A stretch of DNA of 64,000 bases. Source: an uncultured Cohaesibacter sp. GTDB lineage: Bacteria > Pseudomonadota > Alphaproteobacteria > Rhizobiales > Cohaesibacteraceae. The stretch covers positions 3,798,501 to 3,862,500 of the forward strand of contig NZ_OY781114.1 in the NCBI RefSeq assembly GCF_963676485.1, given 5' to 3'. Below, piece after piece: positions 53,945 through 63,782 of this stretch. Position 1 is the stretch's first letter. The number at the start of each line of letters is the position of its first letter. A model generated the notes under the pieces. That model did no database searches. It was not told the origin of the DNA and was given only the letters and a program-made list of their open reading frames with translations. Made by a program: the position numbers and the translations under genes.

Positions 53945-54001
53945 CCATGTAGATTTGGTTAGTCGAAGAGCACAACGCTCCTGCGTTCGAAATGTTCCCA
54001 C

Positions 54002-54393
54002 TCGCTTCAGCCAAGCCTATTTTTATGCGATAGGGACATTTCGATCAGAGGATTATGTTACTATCAGGCACAATTATGGCGGCCCTTTTCTTTGCTCTCC
54101 TTGTTGACGGTATTCTCTTTTAAATGTCTGTTTTATTTATGTAAAATGAAAATGGTCCGGTTTGTCGTTCTGTAAAATGTTTTGGGGTGACCAAAATGGA
54201 TATTTGCAGCCAGAAACAAAACAGGCTGTCTTGAAAGCCAGCAAAACCCTTCTCCTTTTGCCTCTCAATGAGCAATTTTTGATAAAGTGTTTGTGATCTC
54301 GGTTTTACTGCGAATCGAAAACCAACCGCTCTGAGCCTCCGTATCTCCCTCTATCCGCAATGCAGCGGACAACAAACAAATGGGAGAGACAAC
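54002..54393. other. 392-base intergenic region, divergent promoters
   Basis: The AT-rich stretch separates leftward opgG and the rightward fasciclin gene. I see no gene, terminator or RNA in it; it must contain both promoters. Confidence 0.45.
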
Positions 54394-54963
54394 ATGACCT
54401 TTTCACGCACAATGACTCTTGCTGCCGCAACCGCGATGGCTGTGGCTTTCAGTGGTGCTGCTGCCTTTGCTGATCATCATGCGAAGATGGTTGGCGGTGC
54501 TGCCATGTATGAAAACAAGACGATTGTCGAAAATGCCGTGAATTCTCAAGACCATGAAACGCTCGTCGCTGCGGTTAAGGCAGCCGGACTTGTCGAAACC
54601 TTGCAAGGGGATGGTCCCTTTACCGTGTTCGCTCCAACCGATGATGCATTTGCTGCACTGCCCGAGGGAACCGTTGCAAGCTTGCTGAAACCGGAAAACA
54701 AGGACCAGCTGACCAAGATCCTCACCTGTCATGTGGTTGGAGCAGATGTCATGTCTGACGCAATTATGAAGATGGTTGATGACGATAAAGGAGCGCATCC
54801 TGTTAAAACTGTAGGGGGCTGCACTTTTACCGCCATGTATGATGGGGAAACTGTGATGCTCAAAGATGGCCAGGGCAACGTGGCCAATGTCACCATTGCC
54901 GATGTGAAGCAATCCAATGGTGTCATTCATGTGATCGACAAGGTCTTGTTGCCTGCGTCGTAA
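54394..54963 (+). CDS. Exported fasciclin (FAS1) domain protein
   Basis: The 189-residue protein has a signal peptide ending around AAAFADHHAK and one FAS1 domain. The H1 motif TVFAPTDDAFAALPEGT and the H2 motif NGVIHVIDKVLLP are both present. Such proteins are periplasmic or secreted adhesion or stress proteins; alphaproteobacterial ones can be involved in surface attachment. GGGAGAG precedes the ATG. One Cys pair (in LTCHV and GGCTF) might form a disulfide. Confidence 0.92.
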   Translation: MTFSRTMTLAAATAMAVAFSGAAAFADHHAKMVGGAAMYENKTIVENAVNSQDHETLVAAVKAAGLVETLQGDGPFTVFAPTDDAFAALPEGTVASLLKPENKDQLTKILTCHVVGADVMSDAIMKMVDDDKGAHPVKTVGGCTFTAMYDGETVMLKDGQGNVANVTIADVKQSNGVIHVIDKVLLPAS

Positions 54964-55022
54964 GGCTCTCAAGTGGCTGCTGGCCGGAGCGCATTTGTGC
55001 GTCCGGTTGGCACTGTTGAGCC
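54964..55022 (+). other. Elaborate hairpin between the fasciclin gene and msrB
   Basis: GGCTC (54964-54968) pairs with GAGCC (55018-55022), AGTG with CACT, then GCCGGA (54983-54988) with TCCGGT (55002-55007), and CGCA (54990-54993) with TGCG (54998-55001). It is a multi-part stem of about 59 bases with no T-run, perhaps a transcript-protecting element. Confidence 0.5.
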
Positions 55023-55060
55023 AATTGGAGAAACTCGCAATGAGGAAAGGCTAATTTGCT

Positions 55061-55552
55061 ATGGAAAGACGTCGATTTCTACTCACTGGTGCGGCTGCCC
55101 TTGTCGGGGCTGCGGCTGCCGGTTCGCTTTTTGACAGGCGCTCACACGCGACCGAAGCAGAGTCATTTCCTTTGCAACTCAGTGAAGCGGAATGGCGTAA
55201 AAAGCTGACCAAGAAACAGTTTGACGTTCTGCGTGAGGAAGGAACAGAACGGGCCTTCACCAGCCCGCTCAACGATGAGAAGCGCGCCGGTATCTTCCAT
55301 TGCGCCGGATGCGATCAGGCGGTCTATTCGTCTGAAACCAAATTTGACAGCGGAACCGGCTGGCCCAGCTTTTACGAAGCATTGCCTGACGCCGTTGGCA
55401 CAAAAGAGGATCGAGGCTTTTTCATGACCCGGACAGAGGTCCATTGCAGTCGTTGCGGCGGACATCTGGGACATATTTTTGACGATGGTCCGCAGCCGAC
55501 AGGCAAACGGCATTGCATCAATGGCGTTGCCATGACCTTCAAGCCTGCCTGA
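55061..55552 (+). CDS. msrB: Tat-exported peptide methionine (R)-S-oxide reductase MsrB
   Basis: The 163-residue enzyme has a Tat signal (MERRRFLLTGAAALVGAA) followed by a complete MsrB domain. The zinc site is C81/C84 and C129/C132, and the catalytic residue is C152 in RHCINGVAMTF. It repairs oxidised methionine in exported proteins. No resolving Cys is obvious. Located just after the fasciclin gene, it may repair cell-surface proteins. The ATG has no strong SD (AGGAAAGGC upstream). Confidence 0.94.
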   Translation: MERRRFLLTGAAALVGAAAAGSLFDRRSHATEAESFPLQLSEAEWRKKLTKKQFDVLREEGTERAFTSPLNDEKRAGIFHCAGCDQAVYSSETKFDSGTGWPSFYEALPDAVGTKEDRGFFMTRTEVHCSRCGGHLGHIFDDGPQPTGKRHCINGVAMTFKPA

Positions 55553-55666
55553 TGCGCGATATGGCGGTTTATGCCGATTTCCTCAACCGCTTTCAGCCTT
55601 TTGATGAAAAGGTAAGATAGAAGGGCTAAGTTGGAGCTTGGTTGAAGCTTTTTGAGGAAAGACTGC

Positions 55667-56638
55667 ATGTCAGATCACGTTTTGCGGGCTTATTTGCTGG
55701 ATGGGCAGGGGGGCGCCTCTGCCTTGCCAGTGGATCACATTTCCAAAGCAGACAGGGCTGATGGGCTTGTCTGGATTCATATCGATGGCAATGATCCGGC
55801 TGCAGTGCGTAGTCTTGAAGATGAAATTTCGTCTCTTGATCCCTTTATTATCGATGCTTTGCTCGATGAGGAGAGCCGCCCGCGCATGACGCAAATCGGG
55901 CATGGCGCCTTGCTGGTCTTGCGTGGGGTCAATCTCAATGAGAATGAAGATCCAGAGGATATGGTGTCCATCTGCCTCTGGGTGGAAGAAAAGAAGATCA
56001 TTATGGTCAGCCGCACGCGCATTCGGGCGGCGGGCGACATTGAAGCGCGCCTTTTGGCTGGAAATGGACCCCGCGATACGGGGCAATTTCTCAGTATTTT
56101 ATGCGAGCGCCTGTTTGCCCGAATGGAGCCAATCCTTACGGCTCTTGATGATCGGGCCGATGATATCGAGGAACAGGTGCTTGCGCAGGACAAGCCGGAC
56201 TTGAGAGGGGCGATCACCGATGTGCGCATTCAGGCGATCATGTTCCGGCGCTATATGGCCCCCCAGAGAGAAGCCATCGATCATCTGCGCATGGCGGATT
56301 TTACGTGGTTGAACAACATGCACAGGCGCCATTTGCAGGAGGTTTACAACCACCTGACACGCTATGTGGAGGATCTGGATTCCATTCGCGAGCGCTCCCA
56401 GATTGTCAAGGACGAGATCGCGCATGTTCAGGCCGACAGGCTCAACAAGCATATGTATGTCCTATCGATGATTGCCGCGATCTTTATGCCCTTGGGGTTT
56501 CTGACAGGGCTTTTGGGGATCAATGTTGCCGGGATTCCCGGAGCGCATTTCGGCTATGCCTTCTGGGTGTTTGTCGGCATGCTGTCGCTGATTGTCTTGG
56601 TGCAGCTGCTTCTCTTCAAATGGCTAAAATGGTTCTGA
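55667..56638 (+). CDS. zntB: CorA-family zinc/divalent-cation transporter ZntB
   Basis: The 323-residue protein has a large cytosolic N-domain and two C-terminal helices with the GIN motif LLGINVAGIPG between them, the ZntB variant of CorA (usual GMN). The long helix of residues about 190-260 forms the pore stalk. It probably transports zinc. The ATG at 55667 has GAGGAAAG upstream; a five-residue extension was dropped. Confidence 0.92.
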   Translation: MSDHVLRAYLLDGQGGASALPVDHISKADRADGLVWIHIDGNDPAAVRSLEDEISSLDPFIIDALLDEESRPRMTQIGHGALLVLRGVNLNENEDPEDMVSICLWVEEKKIIMVSRTRIRAAGDIEARLLAGNGPRDTGQFLSILCERLFARMEPILTALDDRADDIEEQVLAQDKPDLRGAITDVRIQAIMFRRYMAPQREAIDHLRMADFTWLNNMHRRHLQEVYNHLTRYVEDLDSIRERSQIVKDEIAHVQADRLNKHMYVLSMIAAIFMPLGFLTGLLGINVAGIPGAHFGYAFWVFVGMLSLIVLVQLLLFKWLKWF

Positions 56639-56660
56639 AGGCAGAGCCTGCCGATTTGCC

Positions 56661-57140
56661 TTAGCCCCCGAACAGCCGGTTCTTGCGCTCGATGCTGTCG
56701 CGAGGCCAGATTTCATCGAGATTGTAATAGTCCGGCATTGCGGGAAGGCCTTCAGGCAATTGCACCCAATCAAGCTTGGTTGAGGTGTAGATGTGAATGT
56801 CTGGCGGAAGAGCTGCCGGGGTATCCAATGTTCCAACCCGAATGAAGCGAACCTTCTCGCCAATACCGGCATAATTGCTCCAAAGAGCAACCTGACAGTG
56901 TGGGCAACGCCAGATTTTCTGGCCATAGCCACTGGCCGATGGGGTGTCGATGCATACCGGAGCACCTTTGAGAAGCGCGACGCGGTCGGTCTCAATGACC
57001 GCATTGATGACGAAGGCAGAGCCGGATTCGCGCTGGCACCAACTACAGTGGCAACAATGAACAATGAGCGGTTTCGAGGTGATCTGGTAACGGACGGCAC
57101 CGCAGGAGCACCCGCCCTTCAAGGGGAAGTGGGGTTTCAT
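56661..57140 (-). CDS. GFA family (glutathione-dependent formaldehyde-activating-like) protein
   Basis: The 159-residue protein has the GFA/CENP-V zinc site: GGCSCGAVRY, then HCCHCSWCQRESGSAF, and RCPHCQVALWS. The enzyme Gfa is reported to bind formaldehyde and glutathione, although many family members have other roles. AAGGAG lies before the ATG. Convergent with zntB. No formaldehyde pathway genes are nearby. Confidence 0.9.
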   Translation of the reverse strand: MKPHFPLKGGCSCGAVRYQITSKPLIVHCCHCSWCQRESGSAFVINAVIETDRVALLKGAPVCIDTPSASGYGQKIWRCPHCQVALWSNYAGIGEKVRFIRVGTLDTPAALPPDIHIYTSTKLDWVQLPEGLPAMPDYYNLDEIWPRDSIERKNRLFGG

Positions 57141-57372
57141 TTTTTCTCCTTCAGACTGCTCGCTATTTTTATCATCGCCATATGGTTGGAGCCAGTGTCA
57201 AGATAGGCTGGGAGTGCGCGCAGATCGTCGCACCAATTTGCAATATTGGGCCTGTTCTGACGAGTGTAAGATCGTTTCATTTGAAATGGCCTTGATCTTA
57301 AAGACCTTTTGCAATCAGGCTCTGAGGAGAGCGGATGGGCTTTGCTATGCTGGTCGTTGTGGCTGCCTGCTT

Positions 57373-58485
57373 TTATCCGCCGTGGTTTAGTTTTCTGCCC
57401 AGGGGAGAATAGTCCTTCAGGCTGAAGAGTTTGCCATTGAAGGCTAGGCTCAGCAGCTTGCTTGGTTTGATCACATAGATATGGATCGCATAGCAAATGA
57501 CGTAGGTTATGGTGATCAGAAGCGCATATTCGGGTAGGGCGCCCAGATGGATATATTGGAAGAGCGCCTTATAGAGCAGCACAAATAGGGGCAGATGCAG
57601 CAGATAGATTGTGTAGCTGGAATCGGAAAAACTCCTCACGATCCTGCTTTCCCTGTTTCCCGCGACAATTAAAAAAGACAACATCAGAAGGACCATCGGG
57701 CCGTGCAGAAAGGCGTAGACAATCTTGGAAAGGAAGGTCTGCGAATAGACATCAAGCACTTCTATGATGGCAATCATGATGGTGGCCATGATCAGGGCAA
57801 TTGCAAAGCTTTGCATGTTGAGAAGCTTTGTGAATTGGTCACTGTTGTAAAAGCAAATCATGCCCAGAATGTAGTAAGGCAGGTAGTTGAAGAAGGATTC
57901 CATTGCAATGAAAAGAAATTTTTCCGGCAAAATCCGGTTCGCAACAAAGTTCATGGCGGCGCCTGCAAATGGCACGATGAAGGCTATGGTGAGGAATAGT
58001 TGAGCTTTGGTCACGCTTAATTTTTTGCGGATGAGATTGCAAATGGGAATGGAAATGAGGGTGTAGATGGTGAGGTTGCCAAGAAACCAGAGATGGGATT
58101 GCCATTTGCCCTTCAGAATATAATCATTGGCAATGATATAATTATATCCGTAAGCATAATAATGCATAATTGGATTGATTAAGAAACCACAAACGAAAAG
58201 TGGCACAGCTACGCGCACAAGCCGATCTCTTAAAAAATTGGCGCGATGCTTCTCCATCACAAGCGCAAAGAAAAAGCCTGCAATCAGGTAGAATGCTTCC
58301 ATGCGAAAGCTGTGAATGAAAAAATTGAAGCTGTTAACGATCCGCGTTGTTTCATCTGAAACGATAAGCCAGTCATTTTCAGGGGCGTAAAATTTTCCTG
58401 CATGGAAAAACAGCCCCAAGATCATTAATATCGCGCGCGCAAAATCCATCCCGTTCCACCGGGGCGACTGGGCCGAAATTTCCAT
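57373..58485 (-). CDS. Acyltransferase family 3 protein, OpgC-like
   Basis: The 370-residue protein has about ten hydrophobic helices. The landmarks FFIHSFRMEAFYLIAGFF and SHLWFLGNLTIYTL align by eye with E. coli OpgC (HSFRMQVFFVISGYF and SHLWFL), the succinyltransferase that decorates periplasmic glucans. It lies about 3.4 kb from opgG, transcribed in the same direction. Base composition is more AT-rich than neighbours, so it may have been acquired. The ATG overlaps no other gene. The specific substrate is inferred. Confidence 0.82.
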   Translation of the reverse strand: MEISAQSPRWNGMDFARAILMILGLFFHAGKFYAPENDWLIVSDETTRIVNSFNFFIHSFRMEAFYLIAGFFFALVMEKHRANFLRDRLVRVAVPLFVCGFLINPIMHYYAYGYNYIIANDYILKGKWQSHLWFLGNLTIYTLISIPICNLIRKKLSVTKAQLFLTIAFIVPFAGAAMNFVANRILPEKFLFIAMESFFNYLPYYILGMICFYNSDQFTKLLNMQSFAIALIMATIMIAIIEVLDVYSQTFLSKIVYAFLHGPMVLLMLSFLIVAGNRESRIVRSFSDSSYTIYLLHLPLFVLLYKALFQYIHLGALPEYALLITITYVICYAIHIYVIKPSKLLSLAFNGKLFSLKDYSPLGRKLNHGG

Positions 58486-58539
58486 TAGATGGAGCTTTCA
58501 AAAAAAGGTAATTGAGAAATCTGGTCAGGTTATTTCTTT

Positions 58540-58761
58540 ATGAGTATATCGTATGCTTGTTTGTTGATGCTCTCAGTTTCGACGTTTGTGCACAGAACTT
58601 TATTCTTGGGGTTGTGGAAGGTGGTGCTGGTGTCAACCTGCTGTTTCGTGCTTCTAGCAAGTGATCGAGCAAAGGGCTATGTGCTGCATTGTGGGGATGT
58701 CATAACCATTTCAATTGAAATATTCCTGATTATAACTGCCCTTGCGGACCAAAAACTGTAA
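58540..58761 (+). CDS. Possible small membrane protein (73 aa)
   Basis: A frame with two hydrophobic stretches (CLLMLSVSTFVH and VVLVSTCCFVLLAS, plus ISIEIFLIITALA). No clear ribosome site precedes the ATG and no family is recognised. It fills the gap between the OpgC-like gene and the methyltransferase. Low support. Confidence 0.25.
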   Translation: MSISYACLLMLSVSTFVHRTLFLGLWKVVLVSTCCFVLLASDRAKGYVLHCGDVITISIEIFLIITALADQKL

Positions 58762-58853
58762 AGAGCAGACTTGGACTCTGGCGCGCTATCGTTTACACCC
58801 AATTCTCCAAAGGCGGGACATTCCGCCAATAGACTGAATTAGGATGGTGTGAA

Positions 58854-60149
58854 ATGAAACTGGGTGGTCGTCTGCAAGCCGCAATTGAGGTGCTCGAAGA
58901 AGTGGAGGGGCGCAAGCGTCCTGTCGCTGAGGCGCTCAAGGATTGGGGGCGGTCGCATCGGTTTGCCGGATCGGGTGATCGATCCGCGATTGGCAACATC
59001 GTTTATGATGCTCTGAGAAAGCGGGCGTCTCATGCATGGCGTATGGGGGAAGATACGCCCCGTGCGCTTGGGCTTGCTGCGCTGGCTTTTGACTGGAACC
59101 ATACCGCCGAACAGCTCGCGCATGTCGTTGCCGAAGATAGCCATGCGCCAGAAGCTCTGACCGAAGGCGAAATGGCTGCCATCAATGCAAAGTCCCTCAA
59201 GGATGCACCCTTCTGGGTCAAGGGCGATATTCCTGAATGGCTGGAAGGCACCTTCATGGAGACCTTCGAGGAGGAAGCCTTGTTGGAGGCGAAGGCATTT
59301 GCGTGCCGTCCTCCGGTTGATATTCGTGTCAATCGTCTTAAGGCTGATATCGGCAAGGTGGAGAAAGAGCTTTCTCGCTTCAATCCCAAACGCACCAAGC
59401 TGGGAGTGGATTGCCTGCGCTTTGCGCCAAAGGGCGGGGACTATCGTCAGCCGAATATTCAGGGCGATCCGGCTTTCCGTAAAGGTTTTTATGAAATTCA
59501 GGATGAGGGCAGCCAGATTGTCTCCAGTCTGATCTTTCCCAAGAAATCCGATCAGGTGCTTGACTATTGCGCTGGTGGCGGCGGCAAAACCCTTTCCATG
59601 GCGGCGCAGATGGAGAATAAGGGGCAGATCTATGCCTTCGATATCGATGCTTCCCGTCTGGCGCCAATTGTAGATCGTTTGACCCGGGCTGGCGTGCGCA
59701 ATGTGCAGACCCGCACACCCAACGAAGGTGCGCTTGATGATCTTGTTGGAAGGATGGATCGGGTTGTTGTCGATGCGCCATGCACTGGAACGGGCACTTG
59801 GCGGCGCAGGCCGGAAACCAAGTGGAAGCTGACCGAAGAGCAGCTGGAAAAGCGCGTTGAAGAACAGCAGATCGCTTTGGCGCAGGCGCGTCATTTTGTG
59901 CGCCCCGGCGGGTTTCTGATTTACATCACTTGCTCGGTTCTGGCGGCAGAAAATGAAGAGCAGATCTACCACTTCATTGCCAACAATCCCGACTTCGAGT
60001 TGGTGTCGGCCGGAGAGGTCTGGCAAGACATGTTCGGCTTTGATGCACCCAAGCCATGGTCCTCGGATATGATGAGCGTGACCTTGACGCCGCAGTCCAC
60101 CGAGACAGATGGTTTCTTCTTCTCTGTTATGGAATATCGACCTGACTGA
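58854..60149 (+). CDS. RsmB/NOL1-family RNA m5C methyltransferase
   Basis: The 431-residue SAM-dependent enzyme has the catalytic pair DAPCTGTGTW and YITCSVL, and the SAM motif VLDYCAGGGGKTLSMAA. The N-terminal half contains a NusB-like helical region. It methylates cytosine C5 in rRNA or tRNA; the exact site is unknown. A ribosome site is weak (GGTGTGAA). It is followed by a MarR regulator 120 bases away. Confidence 0.93.
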   Translation: MKLGGRLQAAIEVLEEVEGRKRPVAEALKDWGRSHRFAGSGDRSAIGNIVYDALRKRASHAWRMGEDTPRALGLAALAFDWNHTAEQLAHVVAEDSHAPEALTEGEMAAINAKSLKDAPFWVKGDIPEWLEGTFMETFEEEALLEAKAFACRPPVDIRVNRLKADIGKVEKELSRFNPKRTKLGVDCLRFAPKGGDYRQPNIQGDPAFRKGFYEIQDEGSQIVSSLIFPKKSDQVLDYCAGGGGKTLSMAAQMENKGQIYAFDIDASRLAPIVDRLTRAGVRNVQTRTPNEGALDDLVGRMDRVVVDAPCTGTGTWRRRPETKWKLTEEQLEKRVEEQQIALAQARHFVRPGGFLIYITCSVLAAENEEQIYHFIANNPDFELVSAGEVWQDMFGFDAPKPWSSDMMSVTLTPQSTETDGFFFSVMEYRPD

Positions 60150-60270
60150 TTCTATTCGTTTGGCGAATTCAGATACTTGTTGGAATTTCATATCCAGTGA
60201 ATTGAAGCTTGATCGAGGCTGGTGTATTGAAGTGCCATCTCTTTAGGAATCATAACGAGTGAAATGAACT

Positions 60271-60846
60271 ATGTCCAAGTCTGGTGATGCCATTCAGGTT
60301 TCCATGTTCGACAGCTTGCCGGATCTGGCCCCTCAGAAAGCCCTGCTCGAGCCGGGTGAGGAAGAGGCCGGCGCCAAGCGTTCAAAGTCGAAAAAGAAGG
60401 TGTCGCCAGCAACGGCGCTCGCCAACGAAGAGGCGTTCACACTCGAAAATTTTCTGCCCTATCGCATTCTTGAAGTGGCGCAGGGTATTTCGCGTCGCAT
60501 CAGCCGAGTGCTGCATGATGAGTGGGATATGAGCATAGCCGAGTGGCAGGTGCTGGCCAGTCTGGCTCGGGATGGGGCTGTTTCCGTGCGTGAGATTGAG
60601 CCGCGCACCTTGCTTGATACGGTTGCTGTTTCCCGTGCGGCCAAGCGGTTGACGGATCGCAAGTTCATCAAGCGCGATGTGAACAAGCAGGACAAGCGGC
60701 TTGTGGTGCTCAAGACCACGAAGAAGGGGCGCGATATCGCATCCGAGATCGGCCATTATGTCATGGATATGGAAATCGAATTTCTGAAAGGCATGAATGT
60801 GCAGGACCGCATTCGTCTTTCCCAGCTCCTTAAATCATTGCGCTGA
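60271..60846 (+). CDS. MarR family regulator with Lys-rich N-terminal extension
   Basis: The 191-residue winged-helix protein has the MarR DNA-binding region (VSREIEP-type helix, TVAVSRAAKRLTDRKFIKR, wing DKRLVVLKTTKKG). The first 50 residues are polar, with a basic stretch around residues 36-43 (KRSKSKKK), longer than usual MarR. The ligand is unknown. It is the only MarR-family gene in this window and might bind the MarR-like repeat at 43.3 kb, though it is distant. Confidence 0.85.
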   Translation: MSKSGDAIQVSMFDSLPDLAPQKALLEPGEEEAGAKRSKSKKKVSPATALANEEAFTLENFLPYRILEVAQGISRRISRVLHDEWDMSIAEWQVLASLARDGAVSVREIEPRTLLDTVAVSRAAKRLTDRKFIKRDVNKQDKRLVVLKTTKKGRDIASEIGHYVMDMEIEFLKGMNVQDRIRLSQLLKSLR

Positions 60847-61248
60847 TCGCCTTCCTTCTTTGGCCTTCTTTTTGTTGTTTCTTTTGAGATGATGGTTGCT
60901 AGAAGTCCGGCCGGAGTTTTTACGGGTGTTGATGCTGTTTTCCCTTTTGGTTGTCTGTTTGCGCCTCGGCTTGTGGCTTTTGATCTTTGGCGCAAATATT
61001 CTGATCCTGATGGTCTTTTGGTCGATTGTGACCGGAGCCTGAAAGGCGAATGGTGAGCCCCGGATTGGCTTTTCTTGCCTTTTGTAAGAATGAGGTCCGG
61101 CTGCTCTTGGAAAAATCGCCATTTTGAGCCATCCCCCTTGCAAAAGTCCTTATGAGAGATTGCCTTTGGCATGGCTTCAGCATAAGAGGGGGGAATAATC
61201 TTACTAAGGCTGTTTTATCCAGCTTATTGGCTTTAGGGAAAGGGACGC
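60847..61248. other. 402-base intergenic region upstream of guaA
   Basis: The region carries the guaA promoter and leader. Minus-strand frames here are Lys/Arg-rich and look like shadows. I see no riboswitch, terminator or RNA gene. Confidence 0.45.
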
Positions 61249-62796
61249 ATGACGGACAAGATTCTCATTATCGACTTTGGATCTCAGGTCACACAGCTTA
61301 TTGCCAGACGGGTGCGAGAAGCAGGGGTCTATTCCGAGATTGTGCCATTTCAGAGCGCGGAACAGGCTTTCAACGAGATCAAGCCAGACGGAATTATTCT
61401 CTCGGGTGGACCTGCCTCAACCGTTGACATCGGCTCCCCCCGTGCTCCTCAGGCTATCTTCAGTGCGGGTATCCCTATTCTGGGCATTTGCTACGGCGAG
61501 CAGGCTATGTGTTTGCAGCTTGGCGGCACGGTTGAAAGCCCTGATCATCGCGAATATGGGCGCGCCTTCGTTACCGTGAAGGAAAAGAGCCCGCTGTTTG
61601 ATGGTGTTTGGGAGCTTGGTACCAGCCATCAGGTCTGGATGAGCCATGGCGACCGGGTGGATGGACTGCCCGCTGGCTTTGAGGTTGTCGCGACATCTGA
61701 AGGGGCCCCATTTGCAGCCATCGCTGACGAAGAACGCCGGTTCTATGGTGTGCAGTTCCATCCGGAAGTGGTGCATACGCCAGATGGCGCGCAGCTGCTT
61801 TCCAACTTTGTGCATAAGATCTGTGGCTGTGAAGCGGATTGGTCCATGGCGCAGTTCCGTGCTGCCGCGATCAAGCGCATTCAGGATCAAGTTGGTGACA
61901 AGAAAGTCATCTGCGGCCTCTCTGGAGGTGTCGATTCTTCTGTAACGGCCGTGTTGATTCATGAAGCGATCGGTGATCAGCTGACTTGTATCTATGTAGA
62001 CTCAGGCCTGATGCGGCAGAATGAGAGCGAGCAGGTGGTCGGGCTCTTCCGTGAGCATTATAATATTCCGCTTGTGCATGTGGATGCCTCTGAAATCTTC
62101 ATTTCCGCTCTTGAGGGGCAGACCGATCCGGAACGCAAACGCAAGATCATCGGCGGCCTGTTTATCGACGTGTTTGAAGATGAAGCCAATCGCATCGGCG
62201 GGGCGGATTTTCTGGCGCAGGGCACGCTCTATCCCGATGTCATCGAGTCTGTCTCCTTTACCGGAGGCCCTTCGGTGACCATCAAGTCGCACCACAATGT
62301 GGGTGGTTTGCCAGAACGCATGAATATGGAGCTGGTGGAACCCCTGCGTGAGCTGTTCAAGGATGAAGTTCGCGCACTGGGCCGTGAACTCGGCTTGCCA
62401 GCAAGCTTTGTCGGGCGCCACCCGTTCCCCGGGCCGGGGCTTGCCATTCGCTGCCCAGGCGGTATCTCGCGCGAGAAGCTGGAAATCCTGCGTCAGGCCG
62501 ATGCAATCTATCTGGATGAGATCCGCAAGGCTGGTCTCTATGATGCTATCTGGCAGGCCTTTGCAGTTCTGCTTCCGGTTCAGACCGTTGGTGTCATGGG
62601 GGATGGGCGAACCTATGAGTTCGTTTGTGCCTTGCGTGCAGTCACTTCGGTGGATGGCATGACCGCAGACTTCTACCATTTCGATATGGATTTCCTCTCC
62701 AAAGCGGCAACCCGCATTATCAACGAGGTGAAGGGCATCAACCGCGTGGTCTATGATGTCACCTCCAAGCCTCCCGGAACCATCGAGTGGGAATAA
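61249..62796 (+). CDS. guaA: GMP synthase (glutamine-hydrolysing)
   Basis: The 515-residue enzyme has an N-terminal class I glutamine amidotransferase domain ([11 protein letters not shown] with the catalytic Cys; [11 protein letters not shown] with the His and Glu) and the C-terminal ATP pyrophosphatase domain ([13 protein letters not shown]-loop). It converts XMP to GMP. AGGGA lies before the ATG. It is separate from guaB by about 11 kb. Confidence 0.96.
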   Translation: MTDKILIIDFGSQVTQLIARRVREAGVYSEIVPFQSAEQAFNEIKPDGIILSGGPASTVDIGSPRAPQAIFSAGIPILGICYGEQAMCLQLGGTVESPDHREYGRAFVTVKEKSPLFDGVWELGTSHQVWMSHGDRVDGLPAGFEVVATSEGAPFAAIADEERRFYGVQFHPEVVHTPDGAQLLSNFVHKICGCEADWSMAQFRAAAIKRIQDQVGDKKVICGLSGGVDSSVTAVLIHEAIGDQLTCIYVDSGLMRQNESEQVVGLFREHYNIPLVHVDASEIFISALEGQTDPERKRKIIGGLFIDVFEDEANRIGGADFLAQGTLYPDVIESVSFTGGPSVTIKSHHNVGGLPERMNMELVEPLRELFKDEVRALGRELGLPASFVGRHPFPGPGLAIRCPGGISREKLEILRQADAIYLDEIRKAGLYDAIWQAFAVLLPVQTVGVMGDGRTYEFVCALRAVTSVDGMTADFYHFDMDFLSKAATRIINEVKGINRVVYDVTSKPPGTIEWE

Positions 62797-62873
62797 GATC
62801 TAAAGTGGCAAGGCTTTGAACGGAATATGCGACAATGACTTGCCGTTCTTTTTTATATAGGTGAAGTTATAGG

Positions 62874-62918
62874 GTCACCCCGGTTTCGTGTAAGGCACGG
62901 TTTCGGGGTGGCTTTTTT
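62874..62918 (+). terminator. Intrinsic terminator of guaA
   Basis: A 9-bp stem (62874-62882 with 62904-62912) encloses a small CGTG/CACG hairpin and is followed by six Ts. It lies 78 bases after the guaA stop. Confidence 0.88.
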
Positions 62919-63184
62919 GTGCGCTCATTCCAGTTGGGTTTAGACGCCTTTTTGCCAGTTGAGCTGGACTTGTTTCGTCTCGATACTCTTTCTGTATGTA
63001 CCAACTATGGTCTTGAGGGGGGGGAAATGATGTCGCAAAACTCACTATGGTTTAGGCTCAAAAGAAGAGCAAAGAGGCTGGTGTTACACGTTTGTTTGGG
63101 AAAACTGGCATCGGAAATAGCCTTGTCTTACTAATTATAGAAATGGGCATTCGGGCCCCGACTGACCTGCGATCATGAACGACT

Positions 63185-63649
63185 TTATTGATCGAGCGGA
63201 TAGCCATTGAAAGGCTTGATTTCGCGCAGCACCATGGATGACTGCATTTCCTTGATGCGGGGCAGGCGGCGGATCTCGTCCATGGCAAAATCTGCATAAT
63301 GGTCCAGATCCTTGGCGACCACCTGCAAGAGAAAGTCGGCGTCACCGGCAAGGCTATAGCAAGCCACAACACTTTCAAGAGTTTGCACCTGACGGGCGAA
63401 CAATTCGGATTCCTCCTCGCTGTGGCTGTCTATCTTTACGCGGATAAAGGCCAATACGCCCAAGCCAACGGCTCGCCGATTGATGCGGGCGGAATAGCCT
63501 TCAATTACGCCGCTTTCTTCCAACTGCCGCACCTTGCGCCAGCAAGGCGATGTGGAGAGGCCGACCTCTTCGGCGAGGGACTGATTGGTCAATCTGCCAT
63601 CTTCTTGCAGCGCTTTGAGAATACGCATATCTGCAGGAGAGTTGCTCAC
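63185..63649 (-). CDS. Lrp/AsnC family transcriptional regulator
   Basis: The 154-residue protein has the Lrp helix-turn-helix (ILKALQEDGRLTNQSLAEEVGLSTSPCWRKVRQLEESGVIEGY) and a C-terminal RAM ligand domain (FLLQVVAKDLDHYADF). The co-effector is probably an amino acid. The start is GTG at 63649; a TTG at 63670 would add seven residues. It is divergent from a DUF2000 gene. Confidence 0.9.
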   Translation of the reverse strand: MSNSPADMRILKALQEDGRLTNQSLAEEVGLSTSPCWRKVRQLEESGVIEGYSARINRRAVGLGVLAFIRVKIDSHSEEESELFARQVQTLESVVACYSLAGDADFLLQVVAKDLDHYADFAMDEIRRLPRIKEMQSSMVLREIKPFNGYPLDQ

Positions 63650-63751
63650 GGTAGGTTCTTTCTGGTTCAATTGTCTTGCGGGTAGTATCTACCAAATCGA
63701 GCTTGGATATTGCAACAAAAGGGAGAAAATTCCAAGGGCCAATGGGTAGAA

Positions 63752-63766
63752 TTGACCAAAAGTCAA
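63752..63766. promoter_or_regulatory. Short inverted repeat between divergent lrp and DUF2000 genes
   Basis: TTGAC and GTCAA (63752-63756 and 63762-63766) flank a 5-base spacer, 17 bases before the DUF2000 start. It may be an operator for the Lrp-type protein or a fortuitous repeat near the ribosome site. Confidence 0.25.
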
Positions 63767-63782
63767 AGGAGCCATATCTACC

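Noticed and set aside
60756..61183. Minus-strand Lys/Arg-rich frames after the MarR gene
   Set aside because: Overlap the MarR end, no ribosome site, composition typical of shadow frames.
62919..63134. 71-residue frame after guaA
   Set aside because: Overlaps the guaA terminator region, no ribosome site, no recognisable features.
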